Positions 59,701-60,938 of a stretch of 64,000 bases of DNA are shown one piece after another. The notes below the pieces were generated by a model, which did no database searches, was not told where the DNA came from, and was given only the letters and a program-made list of their open reading frames with translations. The first letter of the stretch is position 1. Each line of letters starts with the position of its first letter. The position numbers were made by a program, and so were the translations under genes. Source of the stretch: Aurelia coerulea (lineage: Eukaryota; Cnidaria; Scyphozoa; Semaeostomeae; Ulmaridae); contig CM076954.1 of the NCBI GenBank assembly GCA_039566865.1, positions 13,540,001 through 13,604,000 of the forward strand, given 5' to 3'.

Positions 59701-60938
59701 TCACTGATGTTGCAAATTTTTCTTAAACATAAACTTGGCAGTGCTAGTTCAACAAATGCTGTCTCCCAGTCTTCATTTGCACTGAACAATGAAACACTTT
59801 TTATATTCAATGAAAAAACTATATCTTCTTCAACATATTTCAAAATCAGGTTGTTCACACAAACAGAAATGTTATTGACAACTTTGTTCATCACACCTTG
59901 CACATATCCAGGAGGAAGGTGTTCTGCTTCCCTTGCAACTTTGGCCTTCTGCATTTCTTTTTTGAATTGTTTGGTTTTAGCTCTGTCATCAGCCTCTGAA
60001 TCTCCTTCAGAACTTTTTTCATCAGGGTCTCTTAGCTTTACAACAAATTCTATGGTATTTATTGTCACTGTAACTGGCTCATATGTGATTCTGGTCCATG
60101 GAACATGGATTCTAAGCTCATGTATTCTGCCACTAAGAAATTTCACCGGAAGGTTCAGTTCCTGAAAATAAGAAAATAATGTTCAAAACGTCCATATACA
60201 CATTGTCAGGATTCTTTCAACACACACAGCTGCAAATTTGCTGGGAAATCTACTGTGATCTACAATGAGAGTATTTTCGTTACCAAATATCAGATATTTT
60301 TAATCATTTCTTTTTAATGTAGTTCAAGAAGGTGACTGCTCAAAATTAAAAACAATATCAATCTTTGGGTCAGGCATTTTAACCAGATAGGATTGTTTTC
60401 CAGTGCTTTCAAAGTGCTATTATGGCCCCTCTTTTGTTTTCTGAGCAAAGAAAGCAAACATTGAAAAAAAATATGTAAAATCTATTCAGGTAGACCAACT
60501 GCTTATACTTGGCTGAAATTGAAAATTTTAACGTCTGAAATGGTGTTGAGAAAAGATTTTGGGAGGCCCATTTAACAGTCTATTGGCTATTCTTGCAGTA
60601 AAACGAAAAAAAATCAAACGGCAGACAAGTCGAAGTGGTACTTACACTGTTTTGTTGCCAACTTCTAAATAAAATTACCTGTACATTACATACATATATT
60701 AGGGCGAAGCTGTTATATCAGTCATTTGTAACTAACAAAAGTATTTAATATCTCACATAAAAGAATCACATGTATTAGCAAATAAGCTGACCTTTTGCAG
60801 GACGTCCAAGTTTAACTCCAAGTTCTGCAACACAACATCACCTCCCCAAACTGACAAGCTCAAATCAGAGGGCTTTAAATTCTTTATGTACTTGTTCACA
60901 TACCCCATTAGCAGGGGTGTAATATATGACTCAAGCAT
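1018..60938 (-). CDS. VPS13B: VPS13B orthologue, 33 coding exons, C-terminus missing
   Basis: Bridge-like lipid transfer protein of the VPS13 family (COH1). Family knowledge: a long hydrophobic groove carries phospholipid between membranes, and VPS13B acts at the Golgi and on lipid droplets. The N-terminus MLESYITPLLMGYVNKYIKN and the later blocks GQNPALEWN, TWRYPMPRFLT, CNETEDILRFGQ, LTRGPSAFVSG and NMDRLSLDE match my memory of vertebrate VPS13B in the same order. Hand-built exons (listed separately) give 3573 codons plus one base with every phase consistent. Chorein domain is about residues 1-120, the bridge follows, the adaptor-binding region is about 2450-2980, and the C-terminal helical domain starts near 3486. 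Human VPS13B is about 4000 residues, so the final exons lie outside the window. The start is supported by an in-frame TAG 18 bases upstream and A at -3. No frameshift or internal stop was found, so the gene looks functional. Confidence 0.95.
3404..3631. repeat. Foldback MITE
   Basis: Ends match inverted: AGTGGTTGCTTCAAAAACAG at the left and CTATTTTTGAAGCAACCACT at the right. No coding content. Abuts the poly-G element at 3632. Confidence 0.65.
3632..3935. mobile_element. Poly-G foldback MITE, inverted and truncated
   Basis: Starts CCC plus G-run plus TACTTAGTATA and matches 125-399 in reverse complement (shared TATGCTTTTCGCC and GGTGAAAAATGC motifs). The far poly-G end is not present. Confidence 0.65.
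4142..4459 (-). CDS. VPS13B: VPS13B exon 32
   Basis: 106 codons (2877-2982), phase 0 to 0. Acceptor TTTTCTCCATAG, donor CAG/GTAAAT. Encodes GVIQFGKRLLDRSDVQWSNE, CLQFALSSKIRNGIIIVNIR and FCVHNATGVTLKCFP, matching human CQFCISSMVQQGIQIIQIED and IINNTPYQIFYKP. Confidence 0.92.
4741..4903. repeat. GGCCCGTAGGAAGC hairpin MITE, copy 1
   Basis: Inverted ends GGCCCGTAGGAAGC and CTTCCTACGGCC, with G-rich and C-rich arms inside and a central AT-rich part. A second copy in reverse orientation lies at 7444-7599. Confidence 0.75.
5222..5305 (-). repeat. tRNA-derived SINE head
   Basis: On the minus strand, GGTTAGTGTAGTGGCTAGCA looks like an A box and GGTCGTGGATTGAAGAC like a worn B box about 30 bases later. 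Not a complete tRNA. Confidence 0.55.
5616..5868 (-). CDS. VPS13B: VPS13B exon 31
   Basis: Codons 2792-2876, phase 2 to 0. Acceptor CACCCTTATAG, donor CAG/GTAAAA. Encodes SLPAIIIEIRPKFVINNSSS and EDLVLRDPETHLIWELKKNG, matching human RTLLIELLPWALLINESKWD. Conserved Asn (INNSS) of an adaptor-binding repeat. Confidence 0.9.
6016..6380. repeat. Long foldback repeat
   Basis: Nearly palindromic over about 360 bases: GTAATCTGTGAAAAGAAAAC on the left mirrors GTTTTCTTTCCACAGATTAC on the right, and the arms extend to AAAAATGATTCCAAAAATAG and CTATTTTCAAAAATGATGTT. No coding content. Confidence 0.75.
6602..7731. mobile_element. TA-flanked TIR element
   Basis: Inverted ends TAGAGTGGTGTCG at 6602 and CGACACCACTCTA at 7731, each bordered by TA. 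The interior carries only short frames and the nested MITE at 7444-7599. Tc1/mariner-type target choice; no transposase seen. Confidence 0.72.
7444..7599. repeat. GGCCCGTAGGAAGC hairpin MITE, copy 2
   Basis: Reverse-oriented copy of 4741-4903, with GGCCGTAGGAAGC and GCTTCCTACGGGCC ends. Inserted within the TA-flanked element 6602-7731. Confidence 0.75.
8161..8339 (-). CDS. VPS13B: VPS13B exon 30
   Basis: Codons 2733-2792, phase 0 to 2. Acceptor TTCTCACCTCAG, donor GGATG/GTGAGT. Encodes FEPHVWYNLIFQLEGTNECT, LALNTTFIDILKKKKKLDL and SEWPYIDG; the human counterpart reads ISTSLIKQI and WPYNKKD. An internal GT at 8286-8287 breaks the phase with exon 31 and is not used. Confidence 0.9.
8516..8967. 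repeat. 452-bp palindrome (foldback MITE)
   Basis: Arms begin CCATGGGTATT and run nearly uninterrupted to a centre near 8740, including GTGTCCACAATACCTGGCC with its inverse and GCACGGCACTGTTCAAACCT with its inverse. No frame. Confidence 0.85.
9262..9700 (-). mobile_element. Possible LINE/SINE 3' end with AT-rich tail
   Basis: On the minus strand the sequence runs into an AATAAATTGAAATATG-type tail with repeated ATATGAA units at 9270-9300, after a GC-richer stretch with GAAGGGCTTCCCTTC. No coding frame. Right edge uncertain. Confidence 0.4.
9767..9937. mobile_element. TTAA-flanked MITE, 171 bp
   Basis: TIR AGGGAATAGACATA and inverted TATGTCGATTCCCT, with TTAA directly on both sides (9763-9766 and 9938-9941). 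piggyBac- or Kolobok-like target site. Confidence 0.75.
10001..10204 (-). CDS. VPS13B: VPS13B exon 29
   Basis: 68 codons (2665-2732), phase 0 to 0. Acceptor GATTCTATTTCCAG, donor GAG/GTAGGG. Encodes INVWYNVSHINNSRYSQVQV, ICPMFIIRNHLSWPVVM and LLSPGCGQEIE, matching human IIYVWCTVLTLEPNSQVQQR and IPGKGQEKPL. Confidence 0.94.
10864..11223. repeat. TIR MITE
   Basis: Ends CGCCTACCTTGTAGGAAGTG and CACTTCCTACAAGGTAGGCG, with inverted identity continuing about 75 bases on each side. Non-coding. Confidence 0.8.
11435..11611 (-). CDS. VPS13B: VPS13B exon 28
   Basis: 59 codons (2606-2664), phase 0 to 0. Acceptor TTTCTCCATAG, donor ACG/GTAATC. Encodes MSFSPGTVTSVYVRSVQHD and GLDICMPLT. Fits the adaptor-binding repeats by order and length, with weaker residue identity. 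Confidence 0.86.
11788..12204. mobile_element. TIR MITE next to the ribozyme
   Basis: Ends TAGGCCTAGTTTATA and, inverted, TTTAAACTGGGCCTA. The interior carries repeated GCCGTTT-like and TTTTTGCCGTG motifs in both orientations. No coding potential. No clear target duplication; hAT-like ends are a guess. Confidence 0.65.
12265..12336 (+). ncRNA. Type I hammerhead ribozyme motif
   Basis: Core CTGATGA at 12286-12292, stem II GCCC/GGGC (12293-12296 with 12303-12306) capped by a six-base loop, GAAA at 12307-12310, a minimal stem III of two pairs (AC at 12310-12311 with GT at 12314-12315), then GTC with predicted cleavage after C12316. Stem I closes with six pairs (12280-12285 with 12317-12322), an internal loop of 7 and 6 bases, and eight more pairs (12265-12272 with 12329-12336, one G-T). 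Known type I hammerheads in animal retroelements also have a very short stem III and a bulged stem I. The motif lies on the strand opposite to VPS13B, so it cannot cleave that pre-mRNA. Confidence 0.8.
12838..12905 (+). repeat. tRNA-like relic
   Basis: AGAGTGGCCGAGCGGCTTA is a good A box of the Leu/Ser type, but the B box downstream (AGTTTAAGCTTGGG) is degraded. Probably a SINE remnant. Confidence 0.35.
13295..13411 (-). CDS. VPS13B: VPS13B exon 27
   Basis: 39 codons (2567-2605), phase 0 to 0. Acceptor CAATTTTTGTAG, donor CAG/GTATGA. Encodes IIISGGLVFRNCLKRDLEFE and LILHHVEVIGQ, matching human IIICGRQIICSYLSQSIELK. Adaptor-binding region. Confidence 0.92.
13567..13965 (-). mobile_element. 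LINE 3' fragment with trinucleotide tail
   Basis: Frame 13718-13945 encodes LLPKVRTTSFGIESVAFLGN, MWQLLPHEIRDSSTLQIFKK and CNCRLCKTYVQQVGFITG, the end of a LINE protein. The 3' side ends in an ATC-rich microsatellite (13567-13590). It abuts VPS13B exon 26, leaving only about 18 bases after that exon's donor. Confidence 0.82.
13983..14213 (-). CDS. VPS13B: VPS13B exon 26
   Basis: 77 codons (2490-2566), phase 0 to 0. Acceptor TTACTTTATAG, donor CAG/GTACTT. Encodes YSWRSPHNRALHLCIDSIGD, WKWSLPFDIDD and RRIGGIQKQ, matching human YSWRSHKSPQLLHICIEGWG. A LINE tail ends about 18 bases beyond the donor. Confidence 0.95.
14687..15273. mobile_element. TA-flanked GGGTGTCCCAAAAT element
   Basis: Begins CAGGGTGTCCCAAAATGATG and ends CATAATTTTGGGACATCCGG, with TA on both sides. 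Arms of about 260 bases are inverted copies; they include ATGTATTATTGTTTGATTGC and CAAATTCAAG. Mariner-like foldback. Confidence 0.82.
15307..15528 (-). CDS. VPS13B: VPS13B exon 25
   Basis: 74 codons (2416-2489), phase 0 to 0. Acceptor TTTGATTGTAG, donor CAG/GTAAAT. Encodes VASQSVVHTLSMTADNWSR and LLNHYIICNETEDILRFGQ, matching human SHFVICNDTQETLRFGQ. Start of the adaptor-binding region, where conserved Asn residues (here CNET) mark each repeat. Confidence 0.95.
16057..16177. repeat. Small hairpin MITE
   Basis: Inverted ends GGCGGATTTTGTTTAT and ATAAACAAAATCCACC, about 120 bases apart. Lies at the broken end of the truncated TIR element copy. Confidence 0.65.
16178..18463. mobile_element. 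Second copy of the 2.46-kb TIR element, inverted and truncated
   Basis: Reverse complement of 32929-35213 throughout, including shared peptide-sized frames (17810-18016 matches 33376-33582 with few changes). One terminal repeat, GGTGTTGTCGGGCGTG, is kept at 18448-18463; the other end is missing and replaced by a small hairpin. Confidence 0.87.
19359..19600 (-). CDS. VPS13B: VPS13B exon 24
   Basis: Codons 2335-2415, phase 1 to 0. Acceptor TTTTCATTTCAG, donor TTG/GTAAGC. Encodes RMFAPFFLDPFTYPFEQGA, CLLEVRDMTFKGSL and NYNDLTWRNFVAVTNVVFDI; agrees with the human segment in order and spacing. Confidence 0.9.
20425..20624 (-). CDS. VPS13B: VPS13B exon 23
   Basis: Codons 2268-2335, phase 2 to 1. 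Acceptor GCTCGTTTTCAG, donor AATG/GTAAGG. Encodes PVSATSLAACLKVDSCYIPE, matching human VTPTALAACTRVDSCFTPW. A second GT ten bases further is ruled out by the phase of exon 24. Confidence 0.93.
20929..21640. mobile_element. Diverged TTAA element with nested palindrome
   Basis: Shares GACATAGTTAAAA and GGCCCGGGCC with 9767-9937 and ends TATATCGATTCACT before TTAA. An inner inverted pair (CTTCCAAATCTTTAA near 21040, TTAAAGATTTGGAACC near 21535) marks a second insertion inside it. Confidence 0.55.
21786..21852 (+). repeat. tRNA-derived SINE head
   Basis: Contains TAGCTCAGCTGGAATAGC (A box) and a worn B box TTGTGACTCGTGCC. Incomplete cloverleaf. Confidence 0.45.
22318..22800. repeat. Nested foldbacks with pyrimidine-rich core
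   Basis: GTGAAGCTTTCATGACAATT inverts with AATTGTCATGGAAGC-type sequence on the right. Inside are three copies of TATTTATTGATCA..GCGAGACTTG in mixed orientation and runs of CCTTTCCTCC. Non-coding. Confidence 0.6.
22936..23135 (-). CDS. VPS13B: VPS13B exon 22
   Basis: Codons 2202-2268, phase 0 to 2. Acceptor TTTTCATTACAG, donor AAAGG/GTAAGA. Encodes IPCVIRYWDQIEQDYVTYRH and FFLSQSTTETLSFPD, matching human VPCSLEYWDELQKVFVAFRE. The TA-flanked element at 23275-24819 lies just upstream. Confidence 0.93.
23275..24819. mobile_element. TA-flanked GGGTGTCCC element, 1.5 kb
   Basis: CCGGGTGTCCCAAAAAATGT at the left, ACATTTTTTGGGACGCCCGG at the right, TA on both sides. Long terminal repeats of over 100 bases share CAAACGAGGTATCTATGTTC in inverse. 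A further internal inverted motif, GTCGCCCTGATTGAGGGTA, occurs at about 23651, 24466 and 24662. A 137-codon frame (23774-24187) is not a recognisable transposase. Confidence 0.8.
24867..24962 (-). repeat. tRNA-like sequence (SINE head or pseudo-tRNA)
   Basis: Minus strand shows TGAGCAGTGGTGTAATCC (A-box-like) and GAGTTCGATCCCCGG (good B box). The arms do not form a convincing full cloverleaf, so a SINE head or pseudo-tRNA is more likely than a working tRNA. Confidence 0.5.
25011..25180 (-). CDS. VPS13B: VPS13B exon 21
   Basis: Codons 2145-2201, phase 1 to 0. Acceptor TTCGCTTTTAG, donor GAG/GTATCC. Encodes PSMTWRYPMPRFLTKVIIMP and PFHVDEVMMEDELAE, matching human TITWRYPEPRVLTFVRITPV. Confidence 0.93.
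25343..25628. repeat. Direct repeat, copy 1, flanking exon 20
   Basis: About 285 bases nearly the same as 27247-27531 in the same orientation (shared AGGTACTGCCAGTAAGATAT and AACAAGCGTAGATACATGCT). Lies between exons 20 and 21. Confidence 0.85.
25786..26076. mobile_element. Poly-G MITE in intron 20
   Basis: Ends CCCAGGGGGGGATACATGAC and, inverted, GTTATGTACCCCCCCCC. Flanked by ATAGCGAC (25778-25785) and ATAGCAAC (26077-26084), a near-exact 8-base duplication. Confidence 0.65.
26370..26623 (-). CDS. VPS13B: VPS13B exon 20
   Basis: Codons 2060-2145, phase 2 to 1 (254 bases, not a multiple of three). Acceptor TTGTCTTACAG, donor GACG/GTAAGT. Encodes RLTLLIKSGLVRLRFGQCHL then a polar linker (KKKHSDDGKSDSHNNENQKQ). 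Flanked on both sides by a direct repeat pair at 25343-25628 and 27247-27531. Confidence 0.88.
26805..27029. repeat. Foldback MITE
   Basis: AGCATGGAGCATTGC at the left and GCAATGCTCCATGCT at the right; inner arms also match (GAAATGTTTATTCGAT with its inverse). Confidence 0.75.
27247..27531. repeat. Direct repeat, copy 2, flanking exon 20
   Basis: Second copy of 25343-25628, between exons 19 and 20. No inverted ends, no coding frame; possibly a SINE-like or unclassified repeat. Confidence 0.85.
27535..28226. other. VPS13B intron 19, no element recognised
   Basis: Unique-looking AT-rich intron between exon 19 and the direct repeat copy 2. No frame, tRNA or inverted repeat found. Confidence 0.5.
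28227..29251 (-). CDS. VPS13B: VPS13B exon 19
   Basis: Codons 1719-2060, phase 0 to 2. Acceptor TTTCTTGCAG, donor GACAG/GTTAGT. Starts VNLLTDIAKEVTLSL, has a Ser-rich linker (SGVSSALSLRGALSSLKD), then YRPVFYLEVIQPTVNAFSVG, FEVVLYDVLLSLG, FNVNIDVGRPVNLNLSLGTF and DDIEIHTNRVVAKF. Part of the bridge, second half. Confidence 0.93.
30009..30083 (-). CDS. VPS13B: VPS13B exon 18 (75 bases)
   Basis: 25 codons (1694-1718), phase 0 to 0. Acceptor CTATCTTGCAG, donor CAG/GTGATC. Encodes KVDISATSIEVNFPKEIIAY. The acceptor lies 37 bases from the end of a hairpin MITE at 30121-30301. Confidence 0.87.
30121..30301. mobile_element. Hairpin MITE with exact 9-bp TSD
   Basis: Arms of about 70 bases, almost perfect inverse (ATGGGTAGTTAGACACTACT and AGTGTCTAACTACCCAT). 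GATAAAACC is repeated exactly at 30112-30120 and 30302-30310. A 9-base duplication fits Mutator-like insertion. It lies 37 bases from VPS13B exon 18. Confidence 0.88.
30421..30523 (-). CDS. VPS13B: VPS13B exon 17
   Basis: Codons 1659-1693, phase 2 to 0. Acceptor CTTTTCTCAG, donor ACG/GTAGGT. Encodes CKLTPILNDFNCRSVISPAI, aligning with human RRAILTPVLTDFSVRITGAP. Confidence 0.9.
30933..31382. mobile_element. TA-flanked MITE, 450 bp
   Basis: CAGTAAGAACCCGCGAAATA and its inverse TATTTTGCGGGTTCTTACTG at the ends, with TA on both sides. No coding frame. Confidence 0.82.
31499..32365 (-). CDS. VPS13B: VPS13B exon 16
   Basis: Codons 1370-1659, phase 2 to 2. Acceptor TTATCCCTAG, donor TTACC/GTAAGT. 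Encodes FGGILLSCEDI, MQSFDIMLASRPLLEVIES, QYQIDLNGMSFWSGHWD and GQNPALEWNYEL, matching vertebrate order closely. Preceded by the 2.46-kb TIR element in intron 15. Confidence 0.95.
32929..35390. mobile_element. 2.46-kb TIR element, full copy
   Basis: Exact 16-base terminal inverted repeats CACGCCCGACAACACC at 32929-32944 and 35375-35390. The 5-base sequence AAGAA follows the right end (35391-35395) and precedes the left end (32924-32928), a likely target duplication. The interior has no long frame; the longest pieces are about 60-78 codons (for example 33376-33582) and resemble nothing I know. Probably non-autonomous; superfamily unknown. Sits in VPS13B intron 15. Confidence 0.85.
35480..35530. 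repeat. ACA microsatellite
   Basis: Uninterrupted CAA units then CGACAACAGTAAC, just right of the 2.46-kb TIR element. Confidence 0.85.
35630..35955 (+). mobile_element. LINE 3' fragment with AAT tail
   Basis: Plus-strand frame about 35646-35749 reads FTEFKRKIKSWSG, CHCRLCQTFVPNLGFI, then stop. Non-coding 3' UTR follows, ending in an AAT microsatellite at 35928-35950. Opposite in orientation to the host gene. Confidence 0.75.
36081..36298 (-). CDS. VPS13B: VPS13B exon 15
   Basis: Codons 1298-1370, phase 0 to 2. Acceptor ATTTCATCAG, donor TACG/GTGAGT. Encodes LIVSLWLQWIIPKMSLTFYS and PVELEDLSFAFDYQRGDI, matching human VKLSLWTQFVLPRF and IAELEDLSASIDVQDV. Confidence 0.93.
36358..36960 (-). 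mobile_element. LINE 3' fragment with pentanucleotide tail
   Basis: Open frame 36496-36915 ends YGTNSLRFRGAMLWITLND, AAFKKGIKTWDG, CLCTIC, then stop: the C-terminus of a LINE protein. The 3' side (left) has a tail of repeated ATTTC units at 36360-36380. Right edge approximate. It lies directly downstream of the larger LINE. Confidence 0.82.
37153..39537 (-). pseudogene. LINE reverse transcriptase, open frame of 794 codons
   Basis: The frame is uninterrupted but lacks its own natural start, being the C-terminal part of a longer ORF2-type protein. The reverse transcriptase domain is roughly residues 300-590: GKASGPDRIP, FLDLKKAFDTVDH with the first catalytic Asp near residue 433, GIPQGSCLGPLLF, and the YADD active-site box near residue 520. 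The tail WNEIPIEIREIPSLYQFKRK is typical of animal LINEs. It follows a truncated endonuclease with a frame change at about 39560-39590, so it is unlikely to mobilise itself. It lies in the same orientation as the host gene. Confidence 0.9.
39564..39897 (-). pseudogene. LINE AP-endonuclease fragment
   Basis: Encodes IIALSETRLSSK, GYKLFRHDRDEMGGGVAIYL and YLISWYRPPTGETD, the middle of an AP-type endonuclease. The frame then runs FENLRELRIVISGVPP and stops, where intact elements continue into the catalytic GD-x-N region. That region is missing and the reading frame shifts by one into the reverse transcriptase frame. Confidence 0.85.
40113..40367 (-). CDS. VPS13B: VPS13B exon 14
   Basis: 85 codons (1213-1297), phase 0 to 0. 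Acceptor CATTTCAAG, donor TTT/GTAAGT. Begins VQIIVKLLSRLSKTLNTLTG then a polar Ser/Thr/Asp-rich linker (DHQSVSSTSNTDQQDVISVS). The LINE at 36987-39897 sits in the intron just downstream. Confidence 0.88.
40540..40640. repeat. CAA/ACG microsatellite
   Basis: Runs of CAA with CGA and TGA interruptions in VPS13B intron 13. No other feature in this intron (40368-41334). Confidence 0.85.
41335..41864 (-). CDS. VPS13B: VPS13B exon 13
   Basis: Codons 1036-1212, phase 1 to 0. Acceptor TTTCCTTGTAG, donor CAG/GTAAAT. Encodes FPDTLVITLPHIKIESSN, SLPWALTGSDFSVYTL and LGFCVHIDLTSVVI, matching the human blocks GTLVLCLPQIKIIS, FPWTISLHHFSIYTL and VCLHVDLESLEI. Confidence 0.95.
42368..42419 (-). CDS. VPS13B: VPS13B exon 12 (52-base micro-exon)
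   Basis: Codons 1019-1036, phase 0 to 1. Acceptor TTCTCTTTCAG, donor TTAG/GTATGC. Encodes IDLQTMAIFVPIESINL, matching human LQLEVQSCCVFIPNDSL. Found only by matching splice sites and phase. Confidence 0.85.
42760..42970. mobile_element. Short GGGTGTCCCAAAAT foldback, 211 bp
   Basis: CCGGGTGTCCCAAAATGATG at the left end and its inverse at the right. Related to 14687-15273 over TATTATTGTTTGATTGCTTG but much shorter. TA is kept on the left (42758-42759) and is CA on the right. Confidence 0.8.
43061..43209 (-). CDS. VPS13B: VPS13B exon 11
   Basis: Codons 969-1018, phase 1 to 0. Acceptor TTAATCTTAG, donor AAG/GTGATT. Mostly a charged linker (KELNQTGKQKEEKIRDPREK) followed by WRLSYTMAVLKSVMLK. 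Match to vertebrates is weak; placement rests on phase and order. A later donor is possible. Confidence 0.8.
44248..44436 (-). CDS. VPS13B: VPS13B exon 10
   Basis: Codons 906-969, phase 1 to 1. Acceptor CCATTCTAG, donor AGAG/GTAATT. Encodes TVAVLSLKGIAVNLDPLLLQ, matching human VLLCSIQGLAVNIDPILY, then a basic Ser-rich stretch (PRKRKP, SRLLSRSMSAS, PKKKSYSR) that is probably disordered. Confidence 0.93.
44935..45305. repeat. Cluster of TTCGGAC motifs
   Basis: TTTCGGAC or TTTTGGAC occurs repeatedly at 44936-45015 and again at 45235-45305 on both strands, giving loosely inverted ends. Possibly a worn MITE; left of it lies nothing recognisable. Confidence 0.4.
45367..45540 (-). CDS. VPS13B: VPS13B exon 9
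   Basis: Codons 848-906, phase 1 to 1. Acceptor GTTTCACAG, donor CAAG/GTAAAT. Encodes MYGPLNTSNMSDAKVFF and LPNEVLLMFKAQFPDVEAI. It is the first true exon downstream of the 12-unit array, about 3.2 kb from exon 8. Confidence 0.92.
46483..47050. mobile_element. Probable mariner-like MITE bordering the tandem array
   Basis: Left end CCGGGTCTTTCAGAAAAAAA after TA, and a worn inverse TTTTTTCTGAAACGCCCTG at 47030-47048. The right end coincides with the left edge of the 147-bp array. Confidence 0.5.
47052..48815. repeat. 12 x 147-bp tandem array of exon 8 end plus donor
   Basis: Units start at 47052, 47199, 47346, 47493, 47640, 47787, 47934, 48081, 48228, 48375, 48522 and 48669: twelve copies, each exactly 147 bases with no length change. 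Read on the minus strand, a unit is the last 69 bases of exon 8, the donor GTAAGT and 78 bases of intron. Every copy keeps GTAAGT, and variation is limited to scattered substitutions such as CTT/CTA in a Leu codon and G/A or C/T elsewhere. The right-most unit is the real exon 8 end; sequence diverges at 48816 where the exon continues. The left edge abuts a MITE-like end at about 47050. Confidence 0.97.
48747..48878 (-). CDS. VPS13B: VPS13B exon 8 (source of tandem array)
   Basis: Codons 804-848, phase 1 to 1. Acceptor TTTATTTTAG/CC, donor TTTGC/GTAAGT. Encodes SVLEISLIGLELKYAKTDLV and LGSFKLSIQSL. The last 69 bases of this exon, its donor and the first 78 bases of the intron form the final unit of the 147-bp array, so this exon is followed downstream by eleven more copies of its own 3' end. 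Confidence 0.93.
49551..49972. mobile_element. Poly-G MITE with 6-bp TSD
   Basis: Ends CCCCGG plus G-run plus GTACTCCCATT and the inverted AATGGGAGTAC plus C-run. TTTATG is repeated exactly at 49545-49550 and 49973-49978. Confidence 0.75.
50034..50203 (-). CDS. VPS13B: VPS13B exon 7
   Basis: Codons 747-804, phase 2 to 1. Acceptor ACCTTGCAG, donor AGAG/GTAAGT. Encodes GDLELRLTCPNVSFSITKAQ and AVNEAVIDDIFRP, close to human ELPNLTIQATRAQTLLLQ and AVIEALINEIFRS. Confidence 0.93.
50298..50813. mobile_element. TTAA-flanked AGGGGCAGT element, 516 bp
   Basis: TIR AGGGGCAGTCAGACG and inverse CGTCTAACTGCCCCT, TTAA on both sides (50294-50297, 50814-50817). It contains the minus-strand frame 50459-50653, which does not look like VPS13B. 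Confidence 0.82.
51072..51190 (-). CDS. VPS13B: VPS13B exon 6
   Basis: Codons 708-747, phase 0 to 2. Acceptor TTAATTTCAG, donor AAGAG/GTAATT. Encodes VFGIQFGVCQYGIEFTEPTV. Below 50 codons, so identified from splice sites and VPS13B order. Confidence 0.88.
51350..52060 (+). mobile_element. LINE 3' fragment, frameshifted
   Basis: Frame pieces LLGVSIDNTFKFEIHVKELC (from about 51413), then a shift, then HAFERLRPYLGEQKSKLFLN, NFSYCPLIWLFCSKGGNDE and RALRTLYRDFAFTLEELLER (51494-51868), more shifts, and a last piece ending CTCYIC near 51995. This is the region after the reverse transcriptase. Several frame breaks show a dead copy. Confidence 0.8.
52100..53039. other. VPS13B intron 5, nothing clear
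   Basis: After the LINE fragment, the sequence has loosely repeated TGTTGGA..ATG and TTGATTGATTGACTGATC motifs (52540-52930). No element boundary or gene could be placed. Confidence 0.4.
53040..53201 (-). CDS. VPS13B: VPS13B exon 5
   Basis: 54 codons (654-707), phase 0 to 0. Acceptor TCTTTTAG, donor AAA/GTGAGT. Encodes QIFRVDYQTNAPMYPVEL, aligning with the human segment around NLEHSVPMYAEQL. Confidence 0.9.
54380..54540 (-). CDS. VPS13B: VPS13B exon 4
   Basis: Codons 600-653, phase 1 to 0. Acceptor TTCTTTTTCAG, donor AAG/GTAACA. Encodes KDGVFLDAFVTEQLKLGNL and GLHVTCNSVDVTFSFADHAF. A MITE begins about 45 bases upstream (54584). Confidence 0.88.
54584..55031. mobile_element. TIR MITE rich in AAACGGAG motifs
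   Basis: TAGGCCCCGTTCGAACTGCT and the inverse GCAGTGCAAACGGGGCTTTA at the ends. The interior repeats AAACGGAGG and GTGAAC many times. hAT-like ends, no clear target duplication. Confidence 0.65.
55120..56205 (+). mobile_element. LINE 3' fragment with one in-frame stop
   Basis: One frame from 55151 to 55954, broken by a single TAA at 55436-55438. It encodes LAKLESVQYSAALAVSGTW, YADLGWESLSLRRWSRRLTL and, after the stop, GIEDTEHFLLLCPCFDVQRR. This is the C-terminal part of a LINE protein, with a Cys/His zinc-binding-like stretch. A TA repeat and A-run at about 56163-56198 form the tail. A different LINE group from the C-x-C-x2-C fragments. Confidence 0.82.
56583..57000 (-). CDS. VPS13B: VPS13B exon 3
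   Basis: Codons 461-600, ends in phase 1. Acceptor TTTTGCAG, donor AAGA/GTAAGTAT. Begins DELFFRIGN and contains KKFGAFFFDYFYTMELPKE, matching the FGAFYMDYLYTME block of the vertebrate protein. Part of the lipid-transfer bridge. Confidence 0.93.
57577..58653. mobile_element. TA-flanked GGGTGTCCC element with nested insert
   Basis: CCGGGTGTCCCAAAAAAGTA at 57577 and its inverse ending 58653, TA on both sides. Terminal repeat about 45 bases. The TTAA-flanked element 57947-58510 is nested within it. Confidence 0.8.
57947..58510. mobile_element. TTAA-flanked AGGGGCATTCC element, 564 bp
   Basis: TIR AGGGGCATTCCGCAG and inverse GAGGAATGCCCCT with TTAA on both sides (57943-57946, 58511-58514). Nested in 57577-58653. 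Same family as 50298-50813 by its ends. Confidence 0.82.
58929..60161 (-). CDS. VPS13B: VPS13B exon 2
   Basis: Codons 50-460 (1233 bases, phase 0 to 0). Acceptor TTTTCAG before GAACTGAACCTT; donor GAG/GTTGGT. Completes the chorein domain (SGRIHELRIHVPWT, PPGYVQGVMNKVVNNISV, NLILKYVEEDIV) and enters the bridge, with GWASWAWSMLPIV, a block also conserved in vertebrates. Large for an internal exon. Confidence 0.93.
60162..60791. other. VPS13B intron 1, no element recognised
   Basis: AT-rich sequence between exons 1 and 2. No inverted repeat or coding frame seen. Confidence 0.5.
60792..60938 (-). CDS. VPS13B: VPS13B exon 1 (start codon)
   Basis: Codons 1-49, phase 0 at its end. Start ATG is complementary to 60936-60938; an in-frame TAG lies 18 bases upstream and the -3 base is A. 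Encodes the first part of the chorein domain, with LKPSDLSLSVWGGDVVLQNL as the family signature. Donor is AAG/GTCAGC. Confidence 0.95.
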
